Shown here in pieces: positions 36,600 through 46,873 of a DNA stretch of 64,000 nt (position 1 is the first letter of the stretch; the number at the start of each line of letters is the position of its first letter). Under the pieces are notes generated by a model that ran no database searches, was not told the origin of the DNA, and saw nothing but the letters and a program-made list of their open reading frames with translations. Made by a program: the position numbers and the translations under genes. This DNA comes from CAIWHR01 sp963724975 (lineage in GTDB: Bacteria; Pseudomonadota; Gammaproteobacteria; Burkholderiales; Casimicrobiaceae), in the NCBI GenBank assembly GCA_963724975.1, contig CAVRXB010000003.1, positions 666,803 through 730,802 of the forward strand. Direction: 5' to 3'.

Positions 36600-37295
36600 A
36601 TGACCTTGTCGGTGCTCTGCGCGGGCGCGGCGAAAGGACTCGTTCTCGCGATGGAGCCGGATTTCACCGCCAAAACCGGTGTGGTGATCGACCCGACATT
36701 CGGTGCCGTGGGCGCGTTGCGTGAAAAACTCCTGGCGGGCGCGCCGTGCGACGTCGTGGTGCTGACGTCGGCGCTGATCGAGACGCTTCGACTTGAAGGA
36801 CACGTTGTGCGGGGGAGCGCGGTGCCGCTCGGTACGACGCGCACCGGAATCGCCGTTCGCGCGGGAGAGTCCCTACCCGATATTCATGACGCCTCGTCGC
36901 TGCGCTCGTCGCTCGCAAGCGCGCCGCGGCTTTTTTTCCCCGATCCCGAGCGTTCGACCGCCGGCATCCATTTCGTCGACGTGCTGCGGCGTCTCGGCAT
37001 TCGCGACGAGGTCGCGGAGCGCTGTGCGACCTTCCCTAACGGCGCCACTGCGATGAACGCGCTGGCCGATTCGCGCAAGCCTGGCGAGATCGGCTGCACG
37101 CAGGTGACCGAGATCACCTACACGCCCGGCGTGGTGCTGGTCGGCGCGCTGCCGGCGGGATTCGATCTTGCGACGGTCTACGTAGCCGCAGTCTGCGTGC
37201 ACGCTCGCAATCGAGATTCCGCGACTCGGTTCGTCCAACAGATGGGAGGCACCGAATCGCGCGATCTTCGCGTGCGCGGGGGATTCGAACTGTGA
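36600..37295 (+). CDS. ModA-like substrate-binding domain protein without signal peptide
   Basis: 231 residues. LSVLCAGAAKGLVLAMEPDF, TFGAVGALREKLLAGAPCDVVVLTSALIETL and VHARNRDSATRFVQQM resemble the ModA/molybdate-binding fold. The start MTLSVLC places the first strand of the mature domain at once, so no signal peptide is present. The protein should be cytoplasmic, or uses an unseen start. It lies 19 bases after the TctC-type gene. No modBC genes are near. Ligand unknown. Confidence 0.75.
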   Translation: MTLSVLCAGAAKGLVLAMEPDFTAKTGVVIDPTFGAVGALREKLLAGAPCDVVVLTSALIETLRLEGHVVRGSAVPLGTTRTGIAVRAGESLPDIHDASSLRSSLASAPRLFFPDPERSTAGIHFVDVLRRLGIRDEVAERCATFPNGATAMNALADSRKPGEIGCTQVTEITYTPGVVLVGALPAGFDLATVYVAAVCVHARNRDSATRFVQQMGGTESRDLRVRGGFEL

Positions 37296-37319
37296 ACTGA
37301 ACTCTGAACGGCCGTGCAG

Positions 37320-37856
37320 TCAGGGGCGTCCACCGGTCGTCGGCACCCCGCTCGCGAGCATCATCGCGAATACCGCGAGGCGCCGGTCCGCGACTTTCTG
37401 CTGCTCCGTCGACAGCTTGGCGTAGAGCGCGCGGCCGGCTTCGACAATGTCCTCGATCGCGGTCAGCCTGTCTTGGGCGTTTTGGGTGATCCGATCGAAC
37501 AATTGCGGCGCGGTGACGGCGGTGCCCTCGAGTTCGCGCACTGCGAAGCGAGCGCGCGCGACGTCGTCAGCGAAGCGCATCACGCGCGTCGCATAGGCAT
37601 CCCAGGCCTTTTGCTGCCCGGCGGTGATGCGAAGTTCATCCTCGAGCTTGCCGAGATTCGCCTGCACCTGGCCCAAGCTCCCCGGCACATCGGCATCGCG
37701 CGCGTCCGGCAGGGCCTTGGGCGGCGGAAGCTTGCTCGGTTGCCCCTGCCCGGCGGCCCCAACGCCGGTCCCGCGGTTGACCTGGGCGTCGGCATTTGCC
37801 GACGCGAGCGCGCCCGCGACGGCAACGGCGATGATGGCGATGGCAGTTCTGTACAC
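37320..37856 (-). CDS. Spy/CpxP LTXXQ-family periplasmic protein
   Basis: 178 residues. Signal peptide (cleavage after NADA, about residue 24), a Pro/Gly-rich linker, then a helical domain with LEDELRITAGQQKAWDAYATRV (the LTxxQ-like motif, here ITAGQQ) and KLSTEQQKVADRRLAVF. These are ATP-independent chaperone or envelope-stress proteins. GTG 37856 is chosen because GGAGG lies 6 bases upstream; ATG 37886 has no such site. It is divergent from an alpha/beta hydrolase gene. Confidence 0.75.
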   Translation of the reverse strand: MYRTAIAIIAVAVAGALASANADAQVNRGTGVGAAGQGQPSKLPPPKALPDARDADVPGSLGQVQANLGKLEDELRITAGQQKAWDAYATRVMRFADDVARARFAVRELEGTAVTAPQLFDRITQNAQDRLTAIEDIVEAGRALYAKLSTEQQKVADRRLAVFAMMLASGVPTTGGRP

Positions 37857-38101
37857 GTGGCACCTCCGGCGAAGACGCCATTTCACCGCATTTGCGGTCG
37901 CAATGAAACAGCTTCGCCGGCACTTCTGTTACGACTCGTTACACTCTCATGGTCGTCGGCTCCCGGAATAACATCGACCGACGGAACGAATGAGGCTGCG
38001 AAAGCGACCAAATGAGCGGGCGATTCCAGGCGACATCCGGAAGCCTCCCGATTGCGTAATGGAGTAATCTCCGCCGTGTTGTTCGCTATCGCGCGCTCCA
38101 A

Positions 38102-39007
38102 ATGAACCTTCGCGCTTTCCTGCTTCGCCGCCCCGGGCGCGCGTTCGCCGCTCTCGCGATCGCCGCGGTGCTTGCGTCGGGCTGCATCGGGCTCGAGCAG
38201 AAGGAGCGGGAGCTCACCTTCCGGCCGTCGCACGCCGAAGCAACGTGGTACTCGGGGCTCCCTGCAGGCGTGCAGGAAATCAGTCTCTCCGTCGGCGTCC
38301 GACCGGACGCGCCGAAGATTCACGCATGGTGGTGGCCCGACGCCGATCCGGCGGCGCCCGTTGTTTTCTACTTGCACGGCGCGCGCTGGAATCTGACGGG
38401 CAACCTGAACCGCATCACCCAGCTGCATCAATTCGGGTTCTCGGTATTCGCGATCGATTACCGCGGCTTCGGCAAGAGCGACGGCGACCTGCCGTCGGAG
38501 GCGACCGTTTACGAAGATGCGCGAACCGGTTGGGACTGGGTCGTCGCCCACGAACCCGATCCGGCGCGCCGCTTCATTTACGGTCACTCCCTCGGCGGCG
38601 CGGTGGCGGTCGACCTCGCCGCGAGGCTCGCAGACGGCGCCGACGGCGCGCGCGGACTGATCATCGAATCGACGTTCACGAATTTTGCCGAGATGACGTC
38701 CGAAATCACCCGCGGCCTTTTTCCGTCCGCGATGTTGTCGCAGAAGTTCGATTCGGTGGTCAAGATTGCGCGCGTCCGAATGCCGGTCCTCGTCGTGCAT
38801 GGCCAGGGAGATCGCTTCGTGCCAGTGCGCTTCAGCGAAGCGCTGTACGCGGCCGCGCCCACGCCGAAGCGATTGCTGCTTGTTCCGAACGGCAGCCACA
38901 ACAATAGCTTGTCGGTCGGAAGTTCCGATTACCATCGCGCGCTGATCGATTTTTTCCAACTCGATGCGGGCCCATCCGCCGCAGGCGCGCGCGCAAAGGG
39001 ATCCTAG
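38102..39007 (+). CDS. Alpha/beta-hydrolase lipoprotein
   Basis: 301 residues. Lipobox LASGC near residue 25 suggests membrane anchoring. The hydrolase has FYLHGARWNL (oxyanion His-Gly), YGHSLGGAVAVDLA (nucleophile Ser in GHSLGG), HGQGDRFVPVRFSE (acid) and a final NGSHNN His. It acts on ester or amide bonds outside the inner membrane. Substrate unknown. The TAG stop is the first arm of a hairpin (39004-39025). Confidence 0.85.
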   Translation: MNLRAFLLRRPGRAFAALAIAAVLASGCIGLEQKERELTFRPSHAEATWYSGLPAGVQEISLSVGVRPDAPKIHAWWWPDADPAAPVVFYLHGARWNLTGNLNRITQLHQFGFSVFAIDYRGFGKSDGDLPSEATVYEDARTGWDWVVAHEPDPARRFIYGHSLGGAVAVDLAARLADGADGARGLIIESTFTNFAEMTSEITRGLFPSAMLSQKFDSVVKIARVRMPVLVVHGQGDRFVPVRFSEALYAAAPTPKRLLLVPNGSHNNSLSVGSSDYHRALIDFFQLDAGPSAAGARAKGS

Positions 39008-39025
39008 TGGCCGCTTGTTCACTAG
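39004..39025. repeat. Palindrome at the hydrolase stop codon
   Basis: CTAGTG and CACTAG form a 6-bp stem with a 10-base loop containing CTTGTT. The stop codon is in the left arm. It is similar in layout to the palindromes after ridA and after the cyclodeaminase gene. Confidence 0.6.
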
Positions 39026-39200
39026 CGCTTCCCGCGTTACAAACCACCAGGATGGATGGTCAACGAAAGCGTGTTAACGACGTTATAGTTGTATCGTTGC
39101 AGGTGGAACCTTGATCACGCGCGGGGACCGATATCGAGTCCATGCTGAGCACGTTTCGCCGGGATTGTCGAAACGTCATCACGGGACGGAGAGGAACATC

Positions 39201-39863
39201 ATGAAAAAGTCAGTGCTTGCACTCATTGCGCTATTCGCTCTTGCTGGCTTTGCCGGAATGGCCGATGCACAACGCGGCGGCGGTGGCGGCGGCGGTGGAG
39301 GACGTGGCGGCGGCGGGGGTGGCGGTGGGGGCGGCGCCTGGAGCGGGGGTGGGGGCGGTCATATGAGCGGCAATTGGAGTGGCAGCCGCGGCGGTGGTAG
39401 CTGGAACGGTGGCGGAGGCTCCTGGAACGGTGGCGGAGGCTCCTGGAACGGTGGCTGGCACGGAGGCAGTGGTTGGCACGGAGGCAGTGGCTGGCGCGGA
39501 GGTTGGCACGGCGGCTCCGGCTGGCGTGGCTGCTGGGGCTGCGGGTGGGGTGCCGCGTGGTGGGGAGTTGCCGTCACGGCGCCGTGGTGGGGCTTGCCGT
39601 GGTGGGGCGCCCCGTACTACGGATACGGTTATGGCTATCCGGGCTACAACTCCTACACTTACTCACCGGAACCGGCCGTCTACTACGAACAATCGCAGCC
39701 GGCTGAGCCCGCGTATGCGCCGGCCCCTCCCGGAGGCGTGAGCTGGTTCTATTGCCCGCAACCAGCAGGCTACTATCCGTACGTGCAGAGCTGCACGAAG
39801 CCTTGGGTGCGTGTCGTTCCCAACTCGACGCAGCCGCAACCCTACCAGGCGCCGCAAGGGTGA
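39201..39863 (+). CDS. Secreted glycine/tryptophan-rich repeat protein
   Basis: 220 residues. Signal peptide to ADA, then a Gly-rich stretch (residues about 26-60), then tandem GGGSWNG and HGGSGW units about three times each, then a Trp/Tyr-rich section (WWG, YGYGYPGY) and a tail with PPGGVSWFYCPQPAGYYPYVQSC. This tail is common in small outer-surface proteins of Betaproteobacteria and Gammaproteobacteria. No enzymatic motif. ATG 39201 follows GGAGAGGA. It is followed 22 bases later by a glycine-zipper lipoprotein gene, so the two envelope proteins are likely coexpressed. Confidence 0.8.
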   Translation: MKKSVLALIALFALAGFAGMADAQRGGGGGGGGGRGGGGGGGGGGAWSGGGGGHMSGNWSGSRGGGSWNGGGGSWNGGGGSWNGGWHGGSGWHGGSGWRGGWHGGSGWRGCWGCGWGAAWWGVAVTAPWWGLPWWGAPYYGYGYGYPGYNSYTYSPEPAVYYEQSQPAEPAYAPAPPGGVSWFYCPQPAGYYPYVQSCTKPWVRVVPNSTQPQPYQAPQG

Positions 39864-39885
39864 ACGCAACGCAGGGAGAAGTAAC

Positions 39886-40455
39886 GTGAAACTTTACTCG
39901 ACACTCGTGTTCGCAGGCGTCGCGGCAATCCTCGGTGGCTGTGCGACGGTGCCGAGCGGCCCGGCGGTGACGGTCATGCCGGGGACCGGCAAGACGTTCG
40001 AGGCATTTCAGCGCGATGTCGGCGATTGCCAGCAATACGCGCAGGCGGCGATCGGTGGAACGTACGCCGGGCAGCCCGCGAACGACCACGCGGCGGGCAC
40101 CGCCGTCGCAGGATCGGCGGTGGGCGCGGCCACTGGCGCGATCATCGGCTCGGCGACGAATCAGGGCGGGCAAGGTGCCGCCATCGGCGCCGGCGTCGGC
40201 CTGCTCTTTGGTGCCCTCTCGGCGGCCAATCAATCGTACGCCGCATCGTGGCAACTGCAGCGCAACTACGACGGCGCGTACATGCAATGCATGTATGCGC
40301 GCGGCAACCAGGTGCCCGTGCGAATGAGCTATCGCCGAGCGGCGGGACCGGCGGGCTACGGCATGTATCCGCCGCCGAACTCGCCGCCGCCGTATCCACC
40401 GCCCGACACGCCGCCGCCTGCCATTCCGCCGCCGGACGCGCTGCCGCCGTCCTGA
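39886..40455 (+). CDS. Glycine-zipper outer-membrane lipoprotein
   Basis: 189 residues. Lipoprotein signal with lipobox LGGC. DVGDCQQYAQAA precedes the glycine zipper GTAVAGSAVGAATGAIIGSA and GGQGAAIGAGVGLLFGAL, which spans the membrane in this family. The C-terminus is Pro-rich (repeated PPPD/PPPP). GTG 39886 is chosen because GGGAGAAG lies just upstream. Likely an envelope structural or osmotic-stress protein; exact role unknown. Confidence 0.8.
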   Translation: MKLYSTLVFAGVAAILGGCATVPSGPAVTVMPGTGKTFEAFQRDVGDCQQYAQAAIGGTYAGQPANDHAAGTAVAGSAVGAATGAIIGSATNQGGQGAAIGAGVGLLFGALSAANQSYAASWQLQRNYDGAYMQCMYARGNQVPVRMSYRRAAGPAGYGMYPPPNSPPPYPPPDTPPPAIPPPDALPPS

Positions 40456-40474
40456 CGAGTCAGGGCTCCGAGCA

Positions 40475-42075
<1,601 letters not shown>

Positions 42076-42079
<4 letters not shown>

Positions 42080-42639
42080 TGGGGTGCGCGGATGCGCTCG
42101 ACCCACGCCGCGAACGACTGCATGAACTTGGTAATGAATTCGCGAGTCGATTCGTTGGTCAGCGCGCCCTGCTCATCGAACAACTTGGCAGCCCCGCCGA
42201 TGTAGGCCTCCGGCGCCGGCATCGCGGGTATGTCGAGGAAGACGAACGACTGGCGCAGATGCTGGTTGGCGCCGAATCCGCCGATCGCGCCGGGGGACAC
42301 GCTGACAACCGCTGCCGGCTTGCCGCCCCACACGCTCTTGCCGTAGGGCCGCGAGCCGACATCGATCGCGTTTTTGAGGCAGCCGGGCACGGACCGGTTG
42401 TATTCGGCTGTCACGAACAGCAGCGCATCGAACTGCGCGATCCTCTCGCGGAATGCGCGCACGGGGGCGGGCGGGTCCGCCTCGAAATCCGGCGTATAAA
42501 GCGGCAGATCGCCGATTTCCACGTATGACAATTCGAGCGACGGAGGCGCGACCGCGATCAGAGCCCGCGACATCTTGCGATTGAACGATTCCTTCCTGAG
42601 GCTGCCGACGAGCACCGCGACTTTGTGCTTCGTGTCCAC
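42076..42639 (-). CDS. NADPH-dependent FMN reductase
   Basis: 187 residues. Flavodoxin-like: VAVLVGSLRKESFNRKMSRAL, FVTAEYNRSVPGCLKNAIDV and GKPAAVVSVSPGAIGGFGA are the family signature of chromate/quinone reductases (ChrR/SsuE type). It reduces FMN or quinones with NAD(P)H. It is coupled with prfC by a 4-base stop/start overlap. That pairing is not a known functional link. Confidence 0.9.
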
Positions 42640-42646
42640 CTGATTC

Positions 42647-42931
42647 CTAGGTCGCCTTCTTCGCGGCTTCGTAGAGCGACGGCGTCACGCGCCCGCGCGC
42701 CATGAACTCGCGCAAGTGCTGGACGTCCTGGCGTCCGAGCGTATTGCCGCCGTGCGGACGATGCAGGATGCCCTCGTGTCCGTTGAGTTTTACACGCACG
42801 CGCGTTCCCGACAGCGATTCGATGTCGGCGCCAAGATGGCGCAGGAGCGACTCGATCTCGCGCCACTGTATGTTGGTGCTGACGGGATCGTGAAAGATGT
42901 CGCGGATCAGGTTGTCGTGCTTGTGGCTCAT
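42647..42931 (-). CDS. HicA-like (YcfA family) mRNA interferase domain protein
   Basis: 94 residues. NIQWREIESLLRHLGADIESLSGTRVRVKLNG followed by HRPH and DVQHLREFMARG matches the longer HicA-like group, with a catalytic His in the HRPH segment. In classical HicAB the antitoxin HicB gene follows; none is seen here on either side, only an FMN reductase 8 bases downstream. It could be an orphan or a non-toxic relative. Confidence 0.65.
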   Translation of the reverse strand: MSHKHDNLIRDIFHDPVSTNIQWREIESLLRHLGADIESLSGTRVRVKLNGHEGILHRPHGGNTLGRQDVQHLREFMARGRVTPSLYEAAKKAT

Positions 42932-43114
42932 GGTGGCGTCGGGGGAGGGCCGGGCCGCCTCCGGCGCGACCGGCAGGCGTCTACCCCGAATCTTAACGTG
43001 AGGGCGGCAACCGGGGAAGCAAGGCGCCGGAACCTATCGGGCTCCGGCAAGCGCCGGTCAACGGTTCGCCAGTGCCGCCCGTTCATCGTCCTAGGGCGCG
43101 AAGCGGAGAATCGC

Positions 43115-43663
43115 ATGGGGACAGGAAGCATGACGGGGGTTGCGCTGGTCGGTTTGCTCGCGATCGCAACGGCCGCGATGGCGGAGGACCCGCGAGGCAT
43201 TGCGAATCCGTCGATCGACATGAACGGCTATCTCGCCGTTGCGCCCGTCGCGGCGGCGCACCGCGAGTCGCACCGGCTGTCGGAAGAGGATTTCCTGCGT
43301 TTCGCGCGCACGCCAGGGACGATTCTCCTCGACGCCCGCAGTCGCGAAAAATACGACCAGCTGCACGTAGCGGGGGCCATCAACCTCAGCTTTCCCGATA
43401 TCGCAGTCGATACGCTGCGGCGCACGATTCCCGATCGGTCGACGCGCATTCTCATTTACTGCAACAACAATTTCGTCAATGCCACGGGGCCGTTTCCAAC
43501 CAAGCTACCGATGGCCTCTCTCAACCTGTCCACGTACATCGCGCTCTACTCGTACGGTTATCGCAATGTTTGGGAGCTTGCGCCGCAGGTCGACCCCGCC
43601 GATTCGCTGCTCGCGTTCGAGGGAACGTTGCAGCGAAGACGCGAAATGCGCACGGGCTACTGA
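43115..43663 (+). CDS. Periplasmic rhodanese-domain protein
   Basis: 182 residues. Signal peptide (MGTGSMTGVALVGLLAIATAA, cleavage after AMA), then a rhodanese fold: GTILLDARSREKYDQLHVAGAINL and the active-site loop IYCNNNFVNATG, where the Cys is retained. The loop is longer than in typical thiosulfate transferases. It may handle sulfur or act as a phosphatase-like fold in the periplasm. ATG 43115 follows GGAG. It converges with the amidase gene and overlaps its end by 7 bases. Confidence 0.75.
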   Translation: MGTGSMTGVALVGLLAIATAAMAEDPRGIANPSIDMNGYLAVAPVAAAHRESHRLSEEDFLRFARTPGTILLDARSREKYDQLHVAGAINLSFPDIAVDTLRRTIPDRSTRILIYCNNNFVNATGPFPTKLPMASLNLSTYIALYSYGYRNVWELAPQVDPADSLLAFEGTLQRRREMRTGY

Positions 43664-45066
43664 ACCGCGGGTCGCAGCAAGTGCCAGGACGTCGCGCTCT
43701 GGAACGCGCATCCGATGCGAACGAGCGTCGTGTCGGTGAGAGGCGCGCCTGTCAGCTGCACGCCGATCGGCATACCCGCGGCGGACAGCCCCGCGGGAAG
43801 GGAGAGCGCGCACGCACCGAGATAGTTCGCCACGCGGGTGAAGGTCGCGAGCGGCGCGGTCGACTCATCGACCTCGACGAGCGGCGTCGCTGTGATCGGC
43901 GTGGTCGGCGTGAATAGCGCATCGCGCCCCCGCATCCAGTCGGCGAAGGCCGCCATCGCAACGTTGCGGCGGGCGATGAGGTCACGATATTCGTCGGCCG
44001 TGATGCTCTTGCCGGCGATCACCCGATGGCGCACCCACGGATCGATGTCGAGCGCTTCGTCCTCGATGTACGCGCGATGCAGCCCCCAGGCTTCTGCGGC
44101 GATGATTCGGCCGTTGGCGCGGGCGAACTCTTCGAAATCGAGCGGGGCATCATCGTCGGTGGTAACGTTGGCGCCGAGATCGCGCAGGATCGCAACTGCG
44201 TCGCTCGCCGCGCGCACGACGTCGGGCTCGGTGTACGGTGGATACCGGCCGGATCCGAGCGACGTGATGCGAATCCCGTCAAGGTTGCGGATCGGTCCGG
44301 TCGCTGCGTTGAAATCGACGGCAGGCGTGTCCAGCGTCGCGGCATCGTGCGGATCAGGTCCCGCCATCGCGGCGACCAGTAGCGCTGCATCCTCGACCGA
44401 TCGGGCGAGCGGACCGATCGAGTCGAGCGTCGTTGCAAGCGGCACTGCGCCGTACAGACTTACGAGTCCGTACGTCGGCTTGAGCCCGGTCAGCCCGCAG
44501 AGCGACGACGGAATGCGGATCGAGCCACCGGTATCCGATCCGATCGCAGCAGGTGCCAGACCCGCGGCCACCGCGACGGCCGATCCGCTCGACGATCCTC
44601 CGGCGACGCGATGGGTGTCCTGGTCCCAGGGATTCCACGGCGCGCCCATCGGTTGGTTCCGGCCCCACCCACCGAATGCGAATTCGACCATGTGCGTCTT
44701 GCCAAGCGGAATCATTCCTGCCGCGACGAGGCGCGTCACCGCCGTCGCGGTGTGGTCGGAGATTCGGCCGAGCCAGCTCTTCGCCCCGGCGGTCGTTTGG
44801 CGGCCGGCGACGTGCAGCAGGTCCTTGAGCGCGATGGGCAGGCCGTGAAGCGGGCCGCGAAGATGTCCGGCGCGACGCTCCCGATCGAGCGCATCGGCCT
44901 GCGCGAGCGCGTTGTCGCGCCAAACGTCCACGAATGCGTGGAGCTTGCCATCGCAGGCGTCGATGTTGTCGAAGCAGGCAGCAACGATTTCGCGCGCGGA
45001 GACTTGCCCGGACGCGCTCCGGTGCGCAAGTTCCGTCAACGTCTGCCAGGGAAGTTCGTCGACCAT
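43657..45066 (-). CDS. Amidase signature family hydrolase
   Basis: 469 residues. The Ser-cisSer-Lys triad is in place: Lys in LHGLPIALKDLLH, cis-Ser in GGSSSGSAVAVAAGL and nucleophile Ser in GSDTGGSIRIPSSLCG. The family includes GatA-like, indoleacetamide and aliphatic amide hydrolases. ATG 45066 (MVDELPWQ) is used. It begins 7 bases after the stop of the sialidase-fold lipoprotein gene in the same direction, so cotranscription is likely; a shared substrate cannot be named. Confidence 0.85.
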   Translation of the reverse strand: MVDELPWQTLTELAHRSASGQVSAREIVAACFDNIDACDGKLHAFVDVWRDNALAQADALDRERRAGHLRGPLHGLPIALKDLLHVAGRQTTAGAKSWLGRISDHTATAVTRLVAAGMIPLGKTHMVEFAFGGWGRNQPMGAPWNPWDQDTHRVAGGSSSGSAVAVAAGLAPAAIGSDTGGSIRIPSSLCGLTGLKPTYGLVSLYGAVPLATTLDSIGPLARSVEDAALLVAAMAGPDPHDAATLDTPAVDFNAATGPIRNLDGIRITSLGSGRYPPYTEPDVVRAASDAVAILRDLGANVTTDDDAPLDFEEFARANGRIIAAEAWGLHRAYIEDEALDIDPWVRHRVIAGKSITADEYRDLIARRNVAMAAFADWMRGRDALFTPTTPITATPLVEVDESTAPLATFTRVANYLGACALSLPAGLSAAGMPIGVQLTGAPLTDTTLVRIGCAFQSATSWHLLRPAVQ

Positions 45067-45073
45067 CGATGTG

Positions 45074-46759
45074 CTACGGTATTTGCGCGCTTGCGCCATC
45101 GAGCCACGAAGGTGTCCATCCCGGCACGCGCCGCAACATCGTCCGCACGATGCTCCCGGAAAGGCGCCGTGCAAGTTCCGGCGTCGCCGCCAGCGGACTC
45201 GCGGTTTGCGCACGCATCGCCGATTCCGCGGCGCGAAACGTTTGCGCGGAGGCCGCTGCCGCTCCAGCGGAGCTCACGAGCGATGCGAAGATATCGGTCC
45301 GGTTGGCAAGATCCCCATTGTTCGTGGTTGCATAGAACGGCACGAACAACTCGCCGATGGTAATGAGCGCTTGATAGTCGCCGAGAAACAGTCCGCCGCT
45401 CAGCGGCGCAATCGCGAGATCGAAGGGCCCGGCCACGCGGCCCTCCCGCCACGTGATGCCGTCGCTCGAGCGCGTGATCCAGTAGTCCGTAGGCAGCGTC
45501 GCCCGGTCCGTCGTGTTGCTGCGGAAATCGAAATAGGTGACGCCGATCGTACCGTCGCCGCGCACGGCGACGCTGGGCTCGAACGCTGTGATATTCGGTT
45601 CGCGGCTGATCCGCGCAGGCGCGGACCATGTAATGCCGCCGTCGGCGGAACGGGTGAACGCGACGTCGTCGTGAGCGCCGCCCGAGAATCGCGCGTCCTG
45701 CCAAACGACAACGATGTCGTTGTGCGGGCCCGCGGCGATCGCACCCAGGTTCGCGCCATCGCGAACGAACGTGCCGTTCTCCGGGTCGCGCGCGCCTACC
45801 GCCTGAACGCCGGTCACGACGATACGTTCCGACCACGTCAGGCCCTTGTCCGTCGAGCGGATGATGCCGAACGATGCAGTGGCGTTGCCGCCGCCGGCGT
45901 CGTCGAGTTGCGTAAAAAACATGACGAGCGTGCCGTCGGTCAGCACGACGATCTGATTGTTGATCGTCTGGCTGGTCGGGCCCGGATCGTAGATTTGTCG
46001 TGCCGCTTCCCACGCCGTGCCGCCGTTGGTCGTACGGCTGAAGTACGAGGGCCCATGCCCCGCCGCCGAAAGCCGGTCCCACACGGCATACGCGTATCCC
46101 GCCGTGGTCGGATCCGCGGTGATCGATTCCTTGTCGTTGAAATTGTCCGCGCCGTCGCGAATCAGCGTGACCGGACTGCTCCAGCTGCGCCCACCGTCCA
46201 GCGATCGGCTTACAAGTACGGCATTCGAGGACGCTGCCAGAAATGTCTGACCATTGAGGGCGAGGGCAATCTGATACGCGATCGCGTCGGGGCCGATCGT
46301 GACCCACGGATCGGTGGCGCGCTCGTAATCGCCCCCGTTCGAAATGTCGCCGCCGGTGCAGCGCGAGAAAGCCGCCATCGAGGTCGCCCATGTGCGGCCG
46401 CCGTCGAACGACGCGGCGGCAAGATTTCCCTTCGCGCCGCCATTCGACCATCTGTCCTGCTGCCATACGCCGATCAGGTTGGCGGCGTTGGCTGGATTGA
46501 CCGCAACGAAGGGCTCGACTTCCGCATTGGCGTACAAGGTTCCGCTGGCGGGCGTCCCCTCGCAACCCACGGCGAATGGCGAAAGATACGAGACGCGATA
46601 TTGCGGATCCGGCAGCGTCGGATCGCCGGGAGGCGGAGAGGGCGGCATTACCGCCGGCGCCGAATCGCTTCCGCCGCCGCCCCCGCACGCATGCAGAAAA
46701 ACCACACAGCAGAAGATGGCTGCGCTGCGTATCTGCGACAAAAGGCAGTCCTTGGCCAT
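45074..46759 (-). CDS. Sialidase/BNR-repeat lipoprotein
   Basis: 561 residues. Lipobox LHAC followed by GGGGGS and a Pro-rich linker. The rest is a beta-propeller with repeated Asp-box-like motifs: SFDGGRTWATS, SLDGGRSWSSP, STDKGLTWSER, SADGGITWSAP, SSDGITWRE. These mark the sialidase superfamily fold. Catalytic Arg/Glu/Tyr of true sialidases could not be assigned, so it may be a non-enzymatic binding propeller. ATG 46759 is preceded by AAAGGAA; the frame reads upstream without signal features. Confidence 0.8.
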   Translation of the reverse strand: MAKDCLLSQIRSAAIFCCVVFLHACGGGGGSDSAPAVMPPSPPPGDPTLPDPQYRVSYLSPFAVGCEGTPASGTLYANAEVEPFVAVNPANAANLIGVWQQDRWSNGGAKGNLAAASFDGGRTWATSMAAFSRCTGGDISNGGDYERATDPWVTIGPDAIAYQIALALNGQTFLAASSNAVLVSRSLDGGRSWSSPVTLIRDGADNFNDKESITADPTTAGYAYAVWDRLSAAGHGPSYFSRTTNGGTAWEAARQIYDPGPTSQTINNQIVVLTDGTLVMFFTQLDDAGGGNATASFGIIRSTDKGLTWSERIVVTGVQAVGARDPENGTFVRDGANLGAIAAGPHNDIVVVWQDARFSGGAHDDVAFTRSADGGITWSAPARISREPNITAFEPSVAVRGDGTIGVTYFDFRSNTTDRATLPTDYWITRSSDGITWREGRVAGPFDLAIAPLSGGLFLGDYQALITIGELFVPFYATTNNGDLANRTDIFASLVSSAGAAAASAQTFRAAESAMRAQTASPLAATPELARRLSGSIVRTMLRRVPGWTPSWLDGASAQIP

Positions 46760-46873
46760 ATGATTCCTTTCGGGCCGAAACTCGCCTATTTTGCCAACGG
46801 GCGCAGTTAGGGCAAACTTAGGGCTGGGATACGCCAGAACTCGCAGGGGCAACTACCCAAGACGACACGATAC

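Noticed and set aside
37883..39022. 379-codon minus-strand frame across the alpha/beta-hydrolase gene
   Set aside because: It overlaps the hydrolase with its GHSLGG motif and shows no recognisable domain; no ribosome site.
39105..39140. ECF-sigma promoter (GGAACC-type) before the Gly-rich protein gene
   Set aside because: The -35-like hexamer is present but no convincing -10 was found at the right distance; kept only as a remark.
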